Source of the DNA: Galeruca laticollis
Taxonomy: Eukaryota > Arthropoda > Insecta > Coleoptera > Chrysomelidae
Assembly (NCBI GenBank): GCA_963921935.1
Contig: OY998177.1
Span: 21,971,926 to 22,035,925, forward strand
Length of the DNA: 64,000 nt
Direction: 5' to 3'
The notes beneath the pieces are model-generated. The model was not told where the DNA came from. It worked only from the letters and a program-made list of their open reading frames with translations, and did no database searches. The stretch's first letter is position 1. Each line of letters starts with the position of its first letter. Positions 34,400 through 44,639 of this stretch are shown in pieces. The position numbers and the translations under genes are program-made.

Positions 34400-35500
34400 G
34401 GACGAGACAGTTAATTTCAGCAAAAGTTTAAGATTTACTTTGAAAAATTCCTTGATGATAACCAAACTATTAAAAGAGACAAAATCAAACAATCATTATT
34501 TGATTCTATAACAGAAAAATAAGTTAATCAAATCATAATATATGAAAATTTAGAGAGGTTACTGGAGGCATACAAAACTTGCCAATAGGCAACACTCTAA
34601 CAAAACTGCTCAATTCTATATAACTTATGTTAAATTAATTAACCATTATTTTCTTTGAATCAGAGTATAAGAAAAGCAGATCTAGAATTGTTCAACTATG
34701 TATTGTCAAAAGTTGCGAATATTTTCTTTACTTTCAATCAACCAAACTACTTTCGCTATACAGATATATATCACGATAATTTGATGAAAGAAACACAACT
34801 CATCCTGTATTAGAATTGAGATTCCAGAAAGGATCCTATGCGATCAAAGGAACTGATAAATATTTCTCAAGACAGCCAGTGTTCTAACTTTGAAGTGAAC
34901 AATAAAAGTGCTGGAAATAAATTAACAGGCATAATTCATTCCACCATTTGAAATTCTGCTCATCAACGTTGGTGTAAGAGTTACAGTATTCGTATAACAA
35001 TCATTCGTCATGTAATGGAAGAAGCAGGTTTAAGAAAACATCAAGATATCACCGCTTGTCTTAATAAGAAAATAGTCTACAGGGCAAGCAGCATCACATA
35101 ATATTACCAATTTTTTGCTCCATGTTTAAAACTAAGGGAATGAACAACTACATGAAAAAACAATCAAGAGAGATAAAGTACTAAGTTTTGCAAATATGAG
35201 AGAAAAATGTCTATTGATAGAAAAATAGTAGTAGCAGCGGCGCAGCGCAACTTATTCGGTCATTTATAATTATTAACTTCACAATCAACGCTAATGAATG
35301 AGAATTTTTCACATGTCAAATAATAGCAGTTCTGTGGGCTATGTGCCACTTAGACGGAATGATTTGTAAAACTGACAAATCTATATTATCAAACCTTCTC
35401 GAAGAAAATATAGAGTCTAATGCACCTATGTGATGATTTATGATGGATTTTTTATTTTACATGCCGTGACAGATGCGCCACTAACGTTCGGAAATATTTC
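34400..35500 (+). pseudogene. Remnant of a repetitive arthropod protein family (N and middle parts)
   Basis: Fragments in several plus-strand frames follow the order of an uncharacterised protein family I recall as abundant in arthropod genomes. They are FTFNQPNYFRYTDIYHDNLM (about 34730), HQRWCKSYSIRITIIRHVME (about 34965-35020), and MCHLDGMICKTDKSILSNLL followed by EENIESNAP (about 35340-35430). In relatives these read like NYARW, RQRW..THSIR and LCH.DG...KTDKS. No function is established from sequence. The C-terminal counterpart lies at about 44135-44290, separated by insertions. Family recognition is from memory, not a search. Confidence 0.55.
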
Positions 35501-35654
35501 CCAAAAATGAATAAAAATGTTCAAAGATTAAATATTTCAAAATTTTATTAGACATACAATATCAGGTGAACATTGATCGGCGCAAAAACAATTTACGTGA
35601 ATTGTAAATCATATTATATTGTATCAATTACAGAATGAGATAACAGTCAAAAGT

Positions 35655-35725
35655 ACCCACTATGCAAATTATTATTACAGTTACGTTAATTCAACATCGC
35701 ATTGTAATAATGTTATTCTTTTTTC
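35655..35725 (+). repeat. Block A, first segment (homologous to 46497-46570)
   Basis: CCCACTATG...TATTACAGT..GTTAATTCA.....CATTG..ATAAT.TTATTCTT aligns with the start of block B. The homology then stops and resumes at 38711, so 35726-38710 is an insertion relative to block B. Confidence 0.65.
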
Positions 35726-35955
35726 AAGCTATTGCATAGCTTCTATCGCGGGCCTTGAGCGTGGAGACCGAATCCAGAAAGTCCGTAACGAAAATAAACT
35801 AACACCCCCGACTCCGACCGGCACAGCGGTGATACTTTTTAGTTTTGCCATAGGTGTATAGGTATTCATCGTCTATGTACAACAGTGAATATCTGTACTC
35901 ATATAATTTGTGTACAAAGTGTTTTAAATATGAATCAACAAAGTGCATTTATTAA

Positions 35956-38265
35956 CCTTTCGGAACTCGCGCTCACTTTTGTGATAGATAGGTCGCGCGC
36001 GGACTCTTAGTCCGCAACTGTGAAATACCATTTTTACAAGTTTCATGTTATAATTCTTAAATAAATATACAAATTGAGATATTAAAAGTCATTTATTAAC
36101 CAAATTTAAACATTTTAGTAATGTTAGAAACATAATATAACCAAGAACTCGAACAAATATAAGAAAAAGCTGGTACAAAAAATGTTTAACAAACATTATG
36201 GGTGACACTGAGGGCATATCATTAGAGAATGTTCCAAACAAATAAACTTGTGACATTCGACACAAGAATAGCGTGTAGGCCTATTTTTTCGTCGGTCGCA
36301 AATAAAACAACGTCCTCTCTGACCTGCTGGTGTTTCTGGAACTGGATGTGCTCTGGTGGTTTCTGCTCCAAAAACTTCATTTATCCTCAGTTGAATAGCC
36401 CTGGGAATGGGCTGGGTAGCACGTCGGCGAACATGTTCTTCTACTAACTGAGACGATAAGGCTCGCAAAAACATCCTTCGTCTTATTTCAGTAGCGTTAT
36501 TTATCGAAAAAATCACAAAAGAGTTTATTCCAGTTACATTTAGTAAAGAGTAAAATAAAACCATGGGCCATCGTTTAGTGTTTCGCGCACAATCATAGGC
36601 CGCACATAGTTTGTCTACACAATCAACACCACCCTTTGAAGCGTTATAGTCCATTATCATGTCTGGTTTATTTGTACTGGCATCTATTTTGTCATCAAAG
36701 TGCATACTTGACAACAGTAAGACGTTTTTATTTTTCTTTGGTATATAAGATACCAGTGTACAGTCATTCCTGAAGGCAAACATACTCGAAGCAATTGGGC
36801 GACCTGATGGACGTGGAAATTCGAGGGGCAATTGCTTTTTATTTTTCCTGACAGTGCCTAAAAGAGTCAGCTTGAAATCTGTATAAAGTGACGTCAACAA
36901 GTCCATACTAGTGAACCAGTTGTCCACAGTCACGTTGCGACTTGTTCCTTTGATTGGCTGGCATAGTCTTTGTACCACTGCAGTTGGTGAATTGCTGCAT
37001 TCATAGGGTCCGTCCGGTTGCTTGCCAATATAAACTTCCATATTCAAAGTGTAAAATGTCTTGGAATCCGCCATAGCAAAAATCTTAATCCCGTACTTGT
37101 TGGGTTTACTAGGGATGTACTGTCTAAATGAACAGCGTCCCCGAAACCCTTCTAACTTTTCGTCAATGGTTACAAATTCGAATGGCGTATAAGCAGTTTT
37201 ATAGTTGTTCACCACAGCGTCAAAAACTTCCCCAATTGGAGCTAACTTGTCAAATTGTGTCCTGTCGTTTCTAGTTTCTAAATCGTCAAATCGCAGGTTT
37301 ACTAAAAGGAATAGAAATCTTTTCTCAGACATTGTCAACCTGAATAATTCTACCCCAGTAGCATTTTTAGCCCACAGCTCTTCTGTATGTAGACGACTTG
37401 ACTTCATTACTCCTGCTAAATACAATAGACCAATCAATGCTCGAATCTCCACGATATCCGTATCTCTAGCATCCCTCTCCCGCTGATAGTTTGGTCTAAC
37501 CAACTGAATATGTTTATTTGTATAATAAACAATGGAATTTAAAATGTCATCGGTAAAAAAATATTTCCAAATGTCAATCTCTCTTTTCAAACCCCTGGCG
37601 GTACCTTTCACTCCTGGGAGGTGCTTGATTAAATTTTGCGCTCTAGTTTTTACATTTTGTTTAGGGACATGCTTTGCCCAATGCGTAACGCCGTCTTTAC
37701 CAACAAACATAGGCTGCCCTTCCCATGGCGTTTCCAAATTTTCTGGTTCTTCCACGTCCGATATCTCTTGTTCAGTGTCTGTGTGAAGGTCTTGCTCCTC
37801 AACATGGTCTTCTTCTCCAAATTCCTCCTGATCATCAAATTGTACATCAAACTCGTTATCGCTTTCTTCCAGGCAGTCAATCATCAACTGGTTCAGGCGT
37901 GCCTGTTCCTTTTCCCAAGAGTAGGCCATCCTAAAAAGACGTAAAAATTAGCTTATCCCTTCATTTATTTTATTAGACTTTTTTATTTTATAAATAAAAT
38001 AAAAAACCACATAAAAACATACTTTTCTTTAAAAAAAAAATCCGAGAATAAATTTATCACTAACAGTCGCATGCGGACTCACAGTCCGCAGACCTAAATA
38101 TTTTTCAACCAGCTCCACTAATCAACGACTTGTGCACTACTGCTTAGCCAGTGCAGCGTTGAAGGAAGATTCTAAGCGGAGCAAGCTCCTCGAGTTACGA
38201 ATTTTAGAATTAACCTAGGATAAGTTGAGCTGCGGAGCGAGAGTCCGCGCGCGAGTTCCGAAAGG
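35956..38265 (-). mobile_element. Complete piggyBac element, 2,310 bp, TTAA-flanked
   Basis: TTAA stands at 35952-35955 and 38266-38269. The left end CCTTTCGGAACTCGCGC (35956-35972) is the exact inverse of the right end GCGCGAGTTCCGAAAGG (38249-38265). Subterminal palindromes GCGGACTnnnAGTCCGC occur on both sides (about 36000-36017 and 38075-38093). GCGCGCGGACTCT and its inverse also occur, separated from the tip by 20-odd bases only on the left. Inside is one intact transposase gene on the minus strand. TIRs, target duplication and ORF are all present, as expected of an autonomous element. Confidence 0.95.
36196..37929 (-). CDS. piggyBac transposase, intact, 577 aa
   Basis: Cut-and-paste DDD transposase acting on TTAA sites. 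Residues 1-70 are acidic and disordered (start MAYSWEKEQARLNQL). The N-terminal helical domain spans about 80-245. The catalytic RNase H-like domain carries Asp256 (EFVTIDEKLEGFRGR), Asp336 (NVTVDNWFTSMDLL) and Asp427 (MIMDYNASKGGVDCVDK), the DDD triad of the family. A C-terminal Cys-rich zinc domain spans 541-575 (CFIC, CVECH, C-x2-H, CPQC). Length matches typical piggyBac transposases (about 590). No stop or frameshift is present. The minus-strand ATG at 37929 follows about 330 bp of 5' sequence, and AATAAA lies about 100 bp past the stop. It looks potentially active; activity is not shown by sequence. Confidence 0.95.
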   Translation of the reverse strand: MAYSWEKEQARLNQLMIDCLEESDNEFDVQFDDQEEFGEEDHVEEQDLHTDTEQEISDVEEPENLETPWEGQPMFVGKDGVTHWAKHVPKQNVKTRAQNLIKHLPGVKGTARGLKREIDIWKYFFTDDILNSIVYYTNKHIQLVRPNYQRERDARDTDIVEIRALIGLLYLAGVMKSSRLHTEELWAKNATGVELFRLTMSEKRFLFLLVNLRFDDLETRNDRTQFDKLAPIGEVFDAVVNNYKTAYTPFEFVTIDEKLEGFRGRCSFRQYIPSKPNKYGIKIFAMADSKTFYTLNMEVYIGKQPDGPYECSNSPTAVVQRLCQPIKGTSRNVTVDNWFTSMDLLTSLYTDFKLTLLGTVRKNKKQLPLEFPRPSGRPIASSMFAFRNDCTLVSYIPKKNKNVLLLSSMHFDDKIDASTNKPDMIMDYNASKGGVDCVDKLCAAYDCARNTKRWPMVLFYSLLNVTGINSFVIFSINNATEIRRRMFLRALSSQLVEEHVRRRATQPIPRAIQLRINEVFGAETTRAHPVPETPAGQRGRCFICDRRKNRPTRYSCVECHKFICLEHSLMICPQCHP

Positions 38266-38269
38266 TTAA

Positions 38270-38710
38270 TGAAGAAAGTCACGAAAAAATAGTGAAAGAA
38301 AATGAGTGAGTACTCTATATACATACATTTTATTATTATTATCACAAATGCAGTATTATTTTTTGTTTTGTTAATATATATTTTTATGTATAGGTAATAC
38401 ACATTAATGTCGCGCAGAGAAAGTATATATGATATTATATCTATATAGATATACATCGCGCGAAATTCGATGATCAAACTCTTGATATCAGTATTTTTGC
38501 TCAAATTTTTTGAATGAATAATTGTTTTGGTGAGAAATTACACTATCAATACCTAATCATTTATACCTATATATTTTCTTTTTATAGGAAAGAAAAGCCT
38601 AAAGAGCTATAAAAAAAGCTAAAAAGAAGAAGAAATTGTGAACGTCAAAGTGAAAAACTCTAAGCAATAGCAGTCTCCGAGTGCCACACGTCTTTTTTTT
38701 TGCTCGTGTT
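38270..38710. other. Flank of piggyBac insertion; possible disrupted short exon
   Basis: With 35726-35951 this is the remaining non-piggyBac part of the insertion in block A. Across the TTAA the two flanks make a short open reading beginning at ATG 35931, which ends at a GTGAGT donor-like site (38304). An acceptor-like TTTTCTTTTTATAG lies near 38588. The intron-like spacer is AT-rich and contains a CGCGCGAAATT palindromic patch. No protein family is recognised. Confidence 0.25.
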
Positions 38711-40372
38711 TTTATCACATGCACATCTATACAACCGCTTATGCCCAGCTTGTGGCTATTAACTCTTGTGATGTTTCAAGTTAACTTCTCAGCAATGTTA
38801 AAGCGCTGCCTTTTTACATTAGTGTGATGTTACTAGAACTTCGTCAAAAGGAAGTCTTTATAACGAACTAAAAACAGCATTTCTGTTACACTCTGAAATG
38901 CCTTTTATCTTGTCGATGTTATTGCAATGTCTAAAAAATAACATCTTATCAATGATCTAATTGCGACATTTCAAAAACAATACAGTATATTCTCGTAGAT
39001 GTTGTATGGACATTGCATAAACCTCTGAAGAATATACCTCAAACATTCTAGATGACATCCTATAGATGTTTCCGTGCGTAATCAGCAAATACAGGGTGAA
39101 CAACTAAGGACACCGGCTGTCGGCCATATTTCAAAAAATAGTCATGGTACAACTTTAAAAAAATACCTCCAGGAAAATGACCCTGAAAAATCACTGGAAT
39201 TTATTTTTGAGTTCCTTAAATATCTGCTATGAAGTGGAATGAACACTTAAAATCATAATACTGTGATTATCTCCAAAAAAGTCATAATAAAGGTATCCTA
39301 GAAATACAATTTTTTATATATTGTTGAGATAATGAAAAAATGTAGTAAGGGACTTTTTGTCCTTACTCTTCAAGTAAGGGGTGGGGGAAGGTTCAACCCA
39401 AAAAACAAATGTCGTAACACTTCTTTTTAACCGATGTCCATGTTTTTGACGTTAATTAGAAGAGTTTTCCCTCTTTAATAAGATATGCTTAACAAAAATA
39501 ACAAAATTGGACAATTTTGTCAACGCTATGTGAAAAAATCGACAATTTTCCCATTTTTCTCGGAAATTTCGAATGTTATGAGGCATTTTTAAAATAAATT
39601 AAGAAAATGCTTCAATTTACATTTGAAATTTCCGAGTGGATACAAAATTATCTAATTTTGTTATCAATATTATTAAACAGAAAAACTATTTTAAATGCAG
39701 CTAAAATCATTAATATCGGTTAAAAAACGAAAAAGTTAAACATTTGTTCATAAGTTTGAACATTCCCCATCCATTATTTGAAGAATAATGGCAAAAAATG
39801 TCCTCAATTAAATTTATTCATAATCTCATCAAGATTTGAAAAATTGTATTTTTAGGACACCTTTAGTATGTTTTTTTGGAGTATTATGTTTTCGAGTGTT
39901 CATTCCACCCCTAGCGGATATTTTAGAGACTGCAAAATATTTTGCAGCAATTTTTCAGGATCACTTAACTAAAGGCAATTTTTTTGAAAGTTGTACCATG
40001 ATTCTTTCCTGAGATGTGGCCTACAGTCATTCTAATGTTGTTCATCCTGTACATTTAAAATGAAATAGCAAAAAAATAGGACTTAAAACGTTTATTCACT
40101 ATTAATGAACAGTACAGTAAATTTGAAAAAAAATGTACAAAATTAGAAAAAAAAAATCTTGTCCAGGAATCCAACCTAAAAAAAAATAAAATTGTGTAAG
40201 CATATTACATAACAAGTCTGGAAAGTTGAAACTATTGAACGCATTCAGTGAAAGCAAGAAATAAAAATGGGTATATTAATCTGTAGTTACCATAACGTAA
40301 CATACTTTGAAACTGAATTAATATAAAGTTTAACGGATACACATACATTACAGCTAGTTACAGAATAGTATA
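38711..40372 (+). repeat. Block A, second segment (homologous to 46580-48255)
   Basis: Begins ATCACATGCACATCTATACA, identical in block B at 46582, and stays collinear with it for about 1.66 kb, including the foldback element, up to ACAGCTAGTTACAG. Divergence looks like 10-15 percent by eye, with small indels. The homology resumes at 43068 after an insertion. Confidence 0.85.
39090..40051. repeat. Foldback element copy 1, about 962 bp
   Basis: The ends TACAGGGTGAACAAC and GTTG-TTCATCCTGTA are inverted. The symmetry runs through almost the whole element: AGTCATGGTACAACTTT / AAAGTTGTACCATGATT, CCTGAAAAATC / GATC...CAGGATC-type blocks, GAATGAACACT / AGTGTTCATTC, ATACAATTTTT / AAAAATTGTAT, and a centre near 39570 around CGGAAATTTCGAA / GAAATTTCCG. 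Arms are about 470 bp each. It has no coding content. Confidence 0.85.
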
Positions 40373-40512
40373 CTATATTATAAGGATTGAAAGTGCATTT
40401 TTTTACGGGCAATATTTGCAGTTGCGAGGCGGAGCGTAGCGCAGCCGAGCGAATGCAAATATTGCGAGTAAAAATAGGCACTTTTAGTCCGTATGATATA
40501 TACTATTACTTT
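40366..40512. repeat. Palindrome at the left end of the Crypton-bearing insertion
   Basis: AGTATACTAT...AAGTGC.TTTTTTAC.GGCAATATTTGCA on the left is mirrored by TGCAAATATTGCGAGTAAAA.TAGGCACTT...ATATACTAT on the right. A GC-rich centre GGCGGAGCGTAGCGCAGCC separates them. It starts at the point where homology with block B is lost, so it marks the insertion end. Confidence 0.7.
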
Positions 40513-40654
40513 TCCGCCAACCTATCTAATATGCGAGAAAAGTATTGGTTTACCCACAAACAAGTTGGAAATTTGAAATTTTTTTTTGAGTTATTTTTAC
40601 GTTATCCATCAACAACAACACGAAAAAACGGTTTTTAGAAAAAAAATCCTGTGT

Positions 40655-40692
40655 GTATGTCGTCGTCGTCCTCGTCGTCGTTGTCGTCGGCC
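40655..40692. repeat. (GTC)n simple repeat
   Basis: About a dozen GTC units with a few substitutions. Confidence 0.9.
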
Positions 40693-40710
40693 ACTTTTCC
40701 TTGCAAGTCT

Positions 40711-41460
40711 TGTTAGCACGATACAGCCTCCGGAGTGCAATGAGTCACCAATTTTATGATGAAATATTGTTGAGGATATTTCACAGATGAACTCTATTGA
40801 TTTTCAGCTCACCAGAGCTAGTACAACGGATGCTATGGTACTTGAAGTACGACATTTTGTCGTTTTTCGAGTAATTTCAGTTTGTTAGCACGATACAGCG
40901 TCCGGAGTCACCAATTTTATGATTGAATATTATTCAGGGCATCTCACTGATGAACCCTATTGATTTTTAGCTCGGCGGAGCCAATACAACCGGTGCTACA
41001 GTACTTTAAGTACCATATTTTTGTCATTTTTGAAGAAGTTTCAGTTTGTTAGCACGATACAGCCTCCGGAGTATATACAAGTGATGAATTTTATGATTGA
41101 ATATTATTCAGAGCGTCTTGAAGATGAACCCTGTTGATATTAAGCTCACTAAAGCCATTACAACGGGTGCTGTGGTACTTGAAGTACCAAATTTTTGTCA
41201 TTTTTGGAGAATTTTCAGTTTGTTAGCACGATACAGCCTCCAGAGAGTACACGATTGATCAACTTTATGAATAAGTATTGTTCAAGGTGTCTCACAGATG
41301 TACCCTATTGATTTTCAATTGACTAGAGCGAGTACAGCGGGTCCTATAAAACTAGATATACTAAATTTCGGAGAAATTTCGGTTTGTTAGCAGGATACAT
41401 CCCCCGAAGTGTATACAAGTAACAATTTTATGATAGAATATTGTTCAGGGCCACAGATGC
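40711..41460. repeat. Tandem repeat, five units of about 164-174 bp
   Basis: TGTTAGCACGATACAGC.TCC recurs at 40711, 40883, 41047, 41221 and 41385 (spacing 172, 164, 174, 164). Each unit continues with a TTTTATGA..GAATATTGTTCAGGG-type middle, a TGA-CCCTATTGATTTT tract and a TACTT-AAGTACCA-ATTTTTGTC end. Units diverge moderately. They sit directly upstream of the recombinase coding region and could be its 5' region or an independent minisatellite. Confidence 0.85.
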
Positions 41461-41689
41461 GGAAATGTTAGTTTTAATCTTTAAAACCGTTTATTTTTTC
41501 TCCAAATAAGTCAAAATTAAAATAAATTTAGTTTTATTGAAAAATCGTTAATAATTTGGTAATAAATTTGAACACCTATTAATTATAACAGCGATAGCAA
41601 GTCGGTAGTCATGGATATCTGGTATTGTTGGTGAATATTGATTATCAAGTGAACGTCAGTAGACGTACTGATCATATAATTTTTGTAGT

Positions 41690-42822
41690 AGTTTTTAAAC
41701 TGCTTTCAAAATAAATCCCGAACACGATGAAAATATACCTGCGGATATATTGGAAAGTGCCGAAGCAGTATATCTAAATCTTTTGCCACCCAAATCTCGC
41801 CAAGTTTATGAACTTACATATGAGCGATTCATGGATTGATGTAAAGAAAAAAATGTGCAAAACTATGCGGAGAGTGTTCTTATGGTGTATTTCTCAAATT
41901 TAACAAAGACCGTCAAGCCATCCACACTTTGGTCGAAGTATTCAATATTGCGATCCACACTGGATATCAAAAATGGTGTGGATATTAGTAAATATTCAAA
42001 ATTACGAGCATTGTTAAAACGGCAAAGTGATGGATCTATACCTAAAAAGTCTGTGGTTTTTACAAAGGGGGAAGTGGATCGGTTCCTGGATATAGCACCT
42101 GATAATGCATATTTGATGATAAAGGTTGCTCTAGTATTAGGAGTTGGAGGTGCTATGCGTTGTGACGAACTAGTTTATTTGAAAATTGATGAAATTGAAG
42201 ATATGAAGTTGGTCCTGTTCGTAAAAATTTTGCAGAGAAAAACAAGAAACCTTTGTTTACCATTATAGGAGATAATTATTTGCGTTTATTTTGAAAATAT
42301 GTTACATCACGGCCATCAAATATACAGGAACGTCGTTTATTTTTGAAGTATGTTAATGGGAACTTTCAAAGAATGGCTGTCGGTATTCACAAAATTAGTG
42401 CCGTGCCGCAAGAAATTGCAAAATTTTTGAAGTTAGAAAATTGGAAGGAGTATACTGGACATGAGCTAAGAAGAACATCTGCCACACTTCTTACTGATGG
42501 TGGCGGTGACCTCACTTGTTTTAAAAGACATGAAGGTTGAAAATCTAGTACGGTAGCAGAAGGATATATTGAAGAATCACGTATCAACAAAGAGAATACT
42601 ACCAGAAAAATATTGCAACCTGACAAAGAAGGTACAAGTACCTGTTCAGATATCTCCTCGAATGTTTGATCAACAGTTACGGAGAATATTTTGAGTTGTT
42701 CTAACATTAATGAAAATCTTTTGAATTGTTCGAAAATTGTTAGTGATAATTTCAGTGGTGCTATGAATTTTGGCAATAATTGTTCCAATTGTACATTCAA
42801 TATCACTATAAATAACAAATAA
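41690..42822 (+). pseudogene. Crypton-type tyrosine recombinase, full-length but broken
   Basis: Tyrosine recombinase of a type repeated in insect genomes. The N-terminal core-binding part includes LLPPKSRQVYELTYERFMD and PSTLWSKYSILRSTL. Catalytic Arg is in VGGAMRCDELVYLKI. After a frameshift near 42238 come YTGHELRRTSATLLTDGG (His-x-x-Arg), LTCFKRHEG (second His) and VAEGYIEESR (nucleophile Tyr), so all residues of the R-H-R-H-Y set are visible. The C-terminus ends FGNNCSNCTFNITINNK at TAA 42820. Damage: the frameshift and two TGA stops (about 41838 and 42538), each at a position where relatives have Trp. No clear ATG precedes 41700. It lies inside an insertion absent from block B. Confidence 0.85.
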
Positions 42823-43067
42823 ATACCTATATATTTGCCCAATTAGTTTGTTTTACTAAGTTTGTAAGAGACAAAGTTTTTTTCTTCAAATTTCAATTAA
42901 AGAGCTCAAATGCAATTACTTTCAGTCCTAGGATTAAAAGTAGCGTCTTTAATCCTGGATAGAAAGTGTTGCTAAGCAACGAGCAAATTTTTGTACGGTA
43001 AGGGAATTAATGGCTTTTGCACCTGAAAATAGTACAAAAATGTCAACATTTTTTGATGGTTGGAGAA
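42823..43067. other. 3' flank of the Crypton-bearing insertion
   Basis: Contains the small inverted repeat AGGATTAAA...TTTAATCCT (about 42931-42957) and GTTGCTAAGCAAC. The phrase AGGATTGAAAGTGC near the left end (about 40383) resembles it, which hints at related ends. Homology to block B resumes at about 43068. Confidence 0.45.
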
Positions 43068-44170
43068 AGAATTTATTAGAATAGTTTTTTAATTATATTA
43101 AAACTAATAAAAATTTTACACCATAAAGATTTAATGAAACATTACGTTACATCAACAGAAATCCAATCTGATTAAATAAAATTCTATCGTTTACTTACTT
43201 TTTTTCACACAAGAGTCGCTGTTTCGAGTGCCTCAACCATTCCATAACGTACACTTCAAAATCCTTATTTGTGAAACATCTGAAGGTGTTCTGAACAGCA
43301 GCTAATGAAATAATTACTTTAGATCAAATTGTGCCCATGGAGACCTTTGATCGATCATCATAAACTACACTAAACTTGATTTTCAGCGAATTGACTGGGA
43401 CCCATTTTCCATAAGATACAGGCGGGATTCTTCAAAGGAATGATAACATATTTTATTACGAGAAGTGACTTTTCATGATTTACCTACCTTCTATTACATG
43501 CCTGACTCCATTTGGCAGGTAAATTCAGGTGTGCTATGAAAATTCATACTTCTTTTCTGTATAAAATAATATACTTTTCTCATCTTATTATCTCCATCCT
43601 GGAACAAATTGTATATTAACATCGTGAAATTGAAACTTAATGAAAACGAAGCATTATTAATACACTGTATACAAAAAAAACTACTCATGAAGAAGAGATA
43701 TAAACACATTATCAAGTTGAATGAGTTCATAGTTAATTGTATCCAATTGAGTATCCAATAGCCGTGTTTCTCCAATAATAAATAATTGAATGCTGTTTGT
43801 TGACTGGAGCATTCAGTATCATGAGTTACATATTATTCAATTGGATTAATATAGGTACCAGTGTAAGGGACAGCTACAGATTATTTATTGTATTCAGTGA
43901 ATTTTCAAATGGTGAGAAGTATACAAATTAACATAGTACGAATGTTTCCTATCGGAAGTTACTAAAAAGAAGTTCATAGGATGTGTATGTAACTGCGAAT
44001 TCAAGTATTAATGTGTACATGAAAAATATGTTTTATTTACATTACATGAATGTTAATAGAGATGGTAAAAAAATTAAGACATCTACGAGATATCTTATTA
44101 ACGTTTTAAATAAACATCACGAAAAGTTTCTAAAATGAACATCACAAAAAAGACTTGTTATGTTTCTTGT
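43068..44170 (+). repeat. Block A, third segment (homologous to 48256-49097 and 49960-50217)
   Basis: Collinear with block B from GAATAGTTTTTTAAT.ATATTAAAACTAAT to CTTGTTTAGTGGG. Block B has 862 extra bases after TTTTCAAATGG (43915 here, 49098 there). Open frames inside this segment, such as 43494-43775 on the minus strand, are not conserved in block B. Confidence 0.8.
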
Positions 44171-44377
44171 TTAGTGGGTATAGCCCCAGAACTAGACTGC
44201 AATGTTCACGAATACGCAGATACAAAAATGATCTTCCATGCGGCTCACTTAGATTTTGATACACATATTACTATTAGATGCTCTGACCAGGGTTCCCAGC
44301 ATTTACAGGATGTATCATCCTACAGGAGGGGCAAAAATTTTTTTACAAAGTACTACAAATCTCGACATCATACATGA
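44120..44377 (+). pseudogene. C-terminal fragment of the repetitive arthropod protein family
   Basis: The frame reads KKTCYVSCLVGIAPELDCNV, HEYADTKMIFHAAHLDFDTH, then ITIRCSD. In the family I recall, this part reads (H/N)EEADT-(R/K)-IFHA...I-IR-SDTDV, an acidic PIN-like nuclease-type motif. After SD the conservation ends. The first 20 residues are shared with the end of block B. Confidence 0.55.
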
Positions 44378-44639
44378 AAGCCTTTACAGATATTTCAAAT
44401 ATCTGCAATTGTAGCATAATATATTAACTTCAAAAAACTATTGAGGAATTCATTTGTAGAATATATGGATCAGAAATCATTCCCCATTGAAACAATAGAT
44501 GACGATTGTTTTTATTATTTTGTTAAAATAAAGATTACACTGTATAAATTCCATTGAACCTGAAATAATATTACTTTATTTATTAGTCATAAATGTTTAT
44601 ATGAGTTAGTGACGTATAATCTCCCATTATCTTTTCATC

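Noticed and set aside
36229..37944. Several plus-strand frames over the piggyBac transposase
   Set aside because: Antisense shadows of the intact gene.
43494..43775. 93-codon minus-strand frame in block A
   Set aside because: Not conserved as an open frame in the homologous part of block B.
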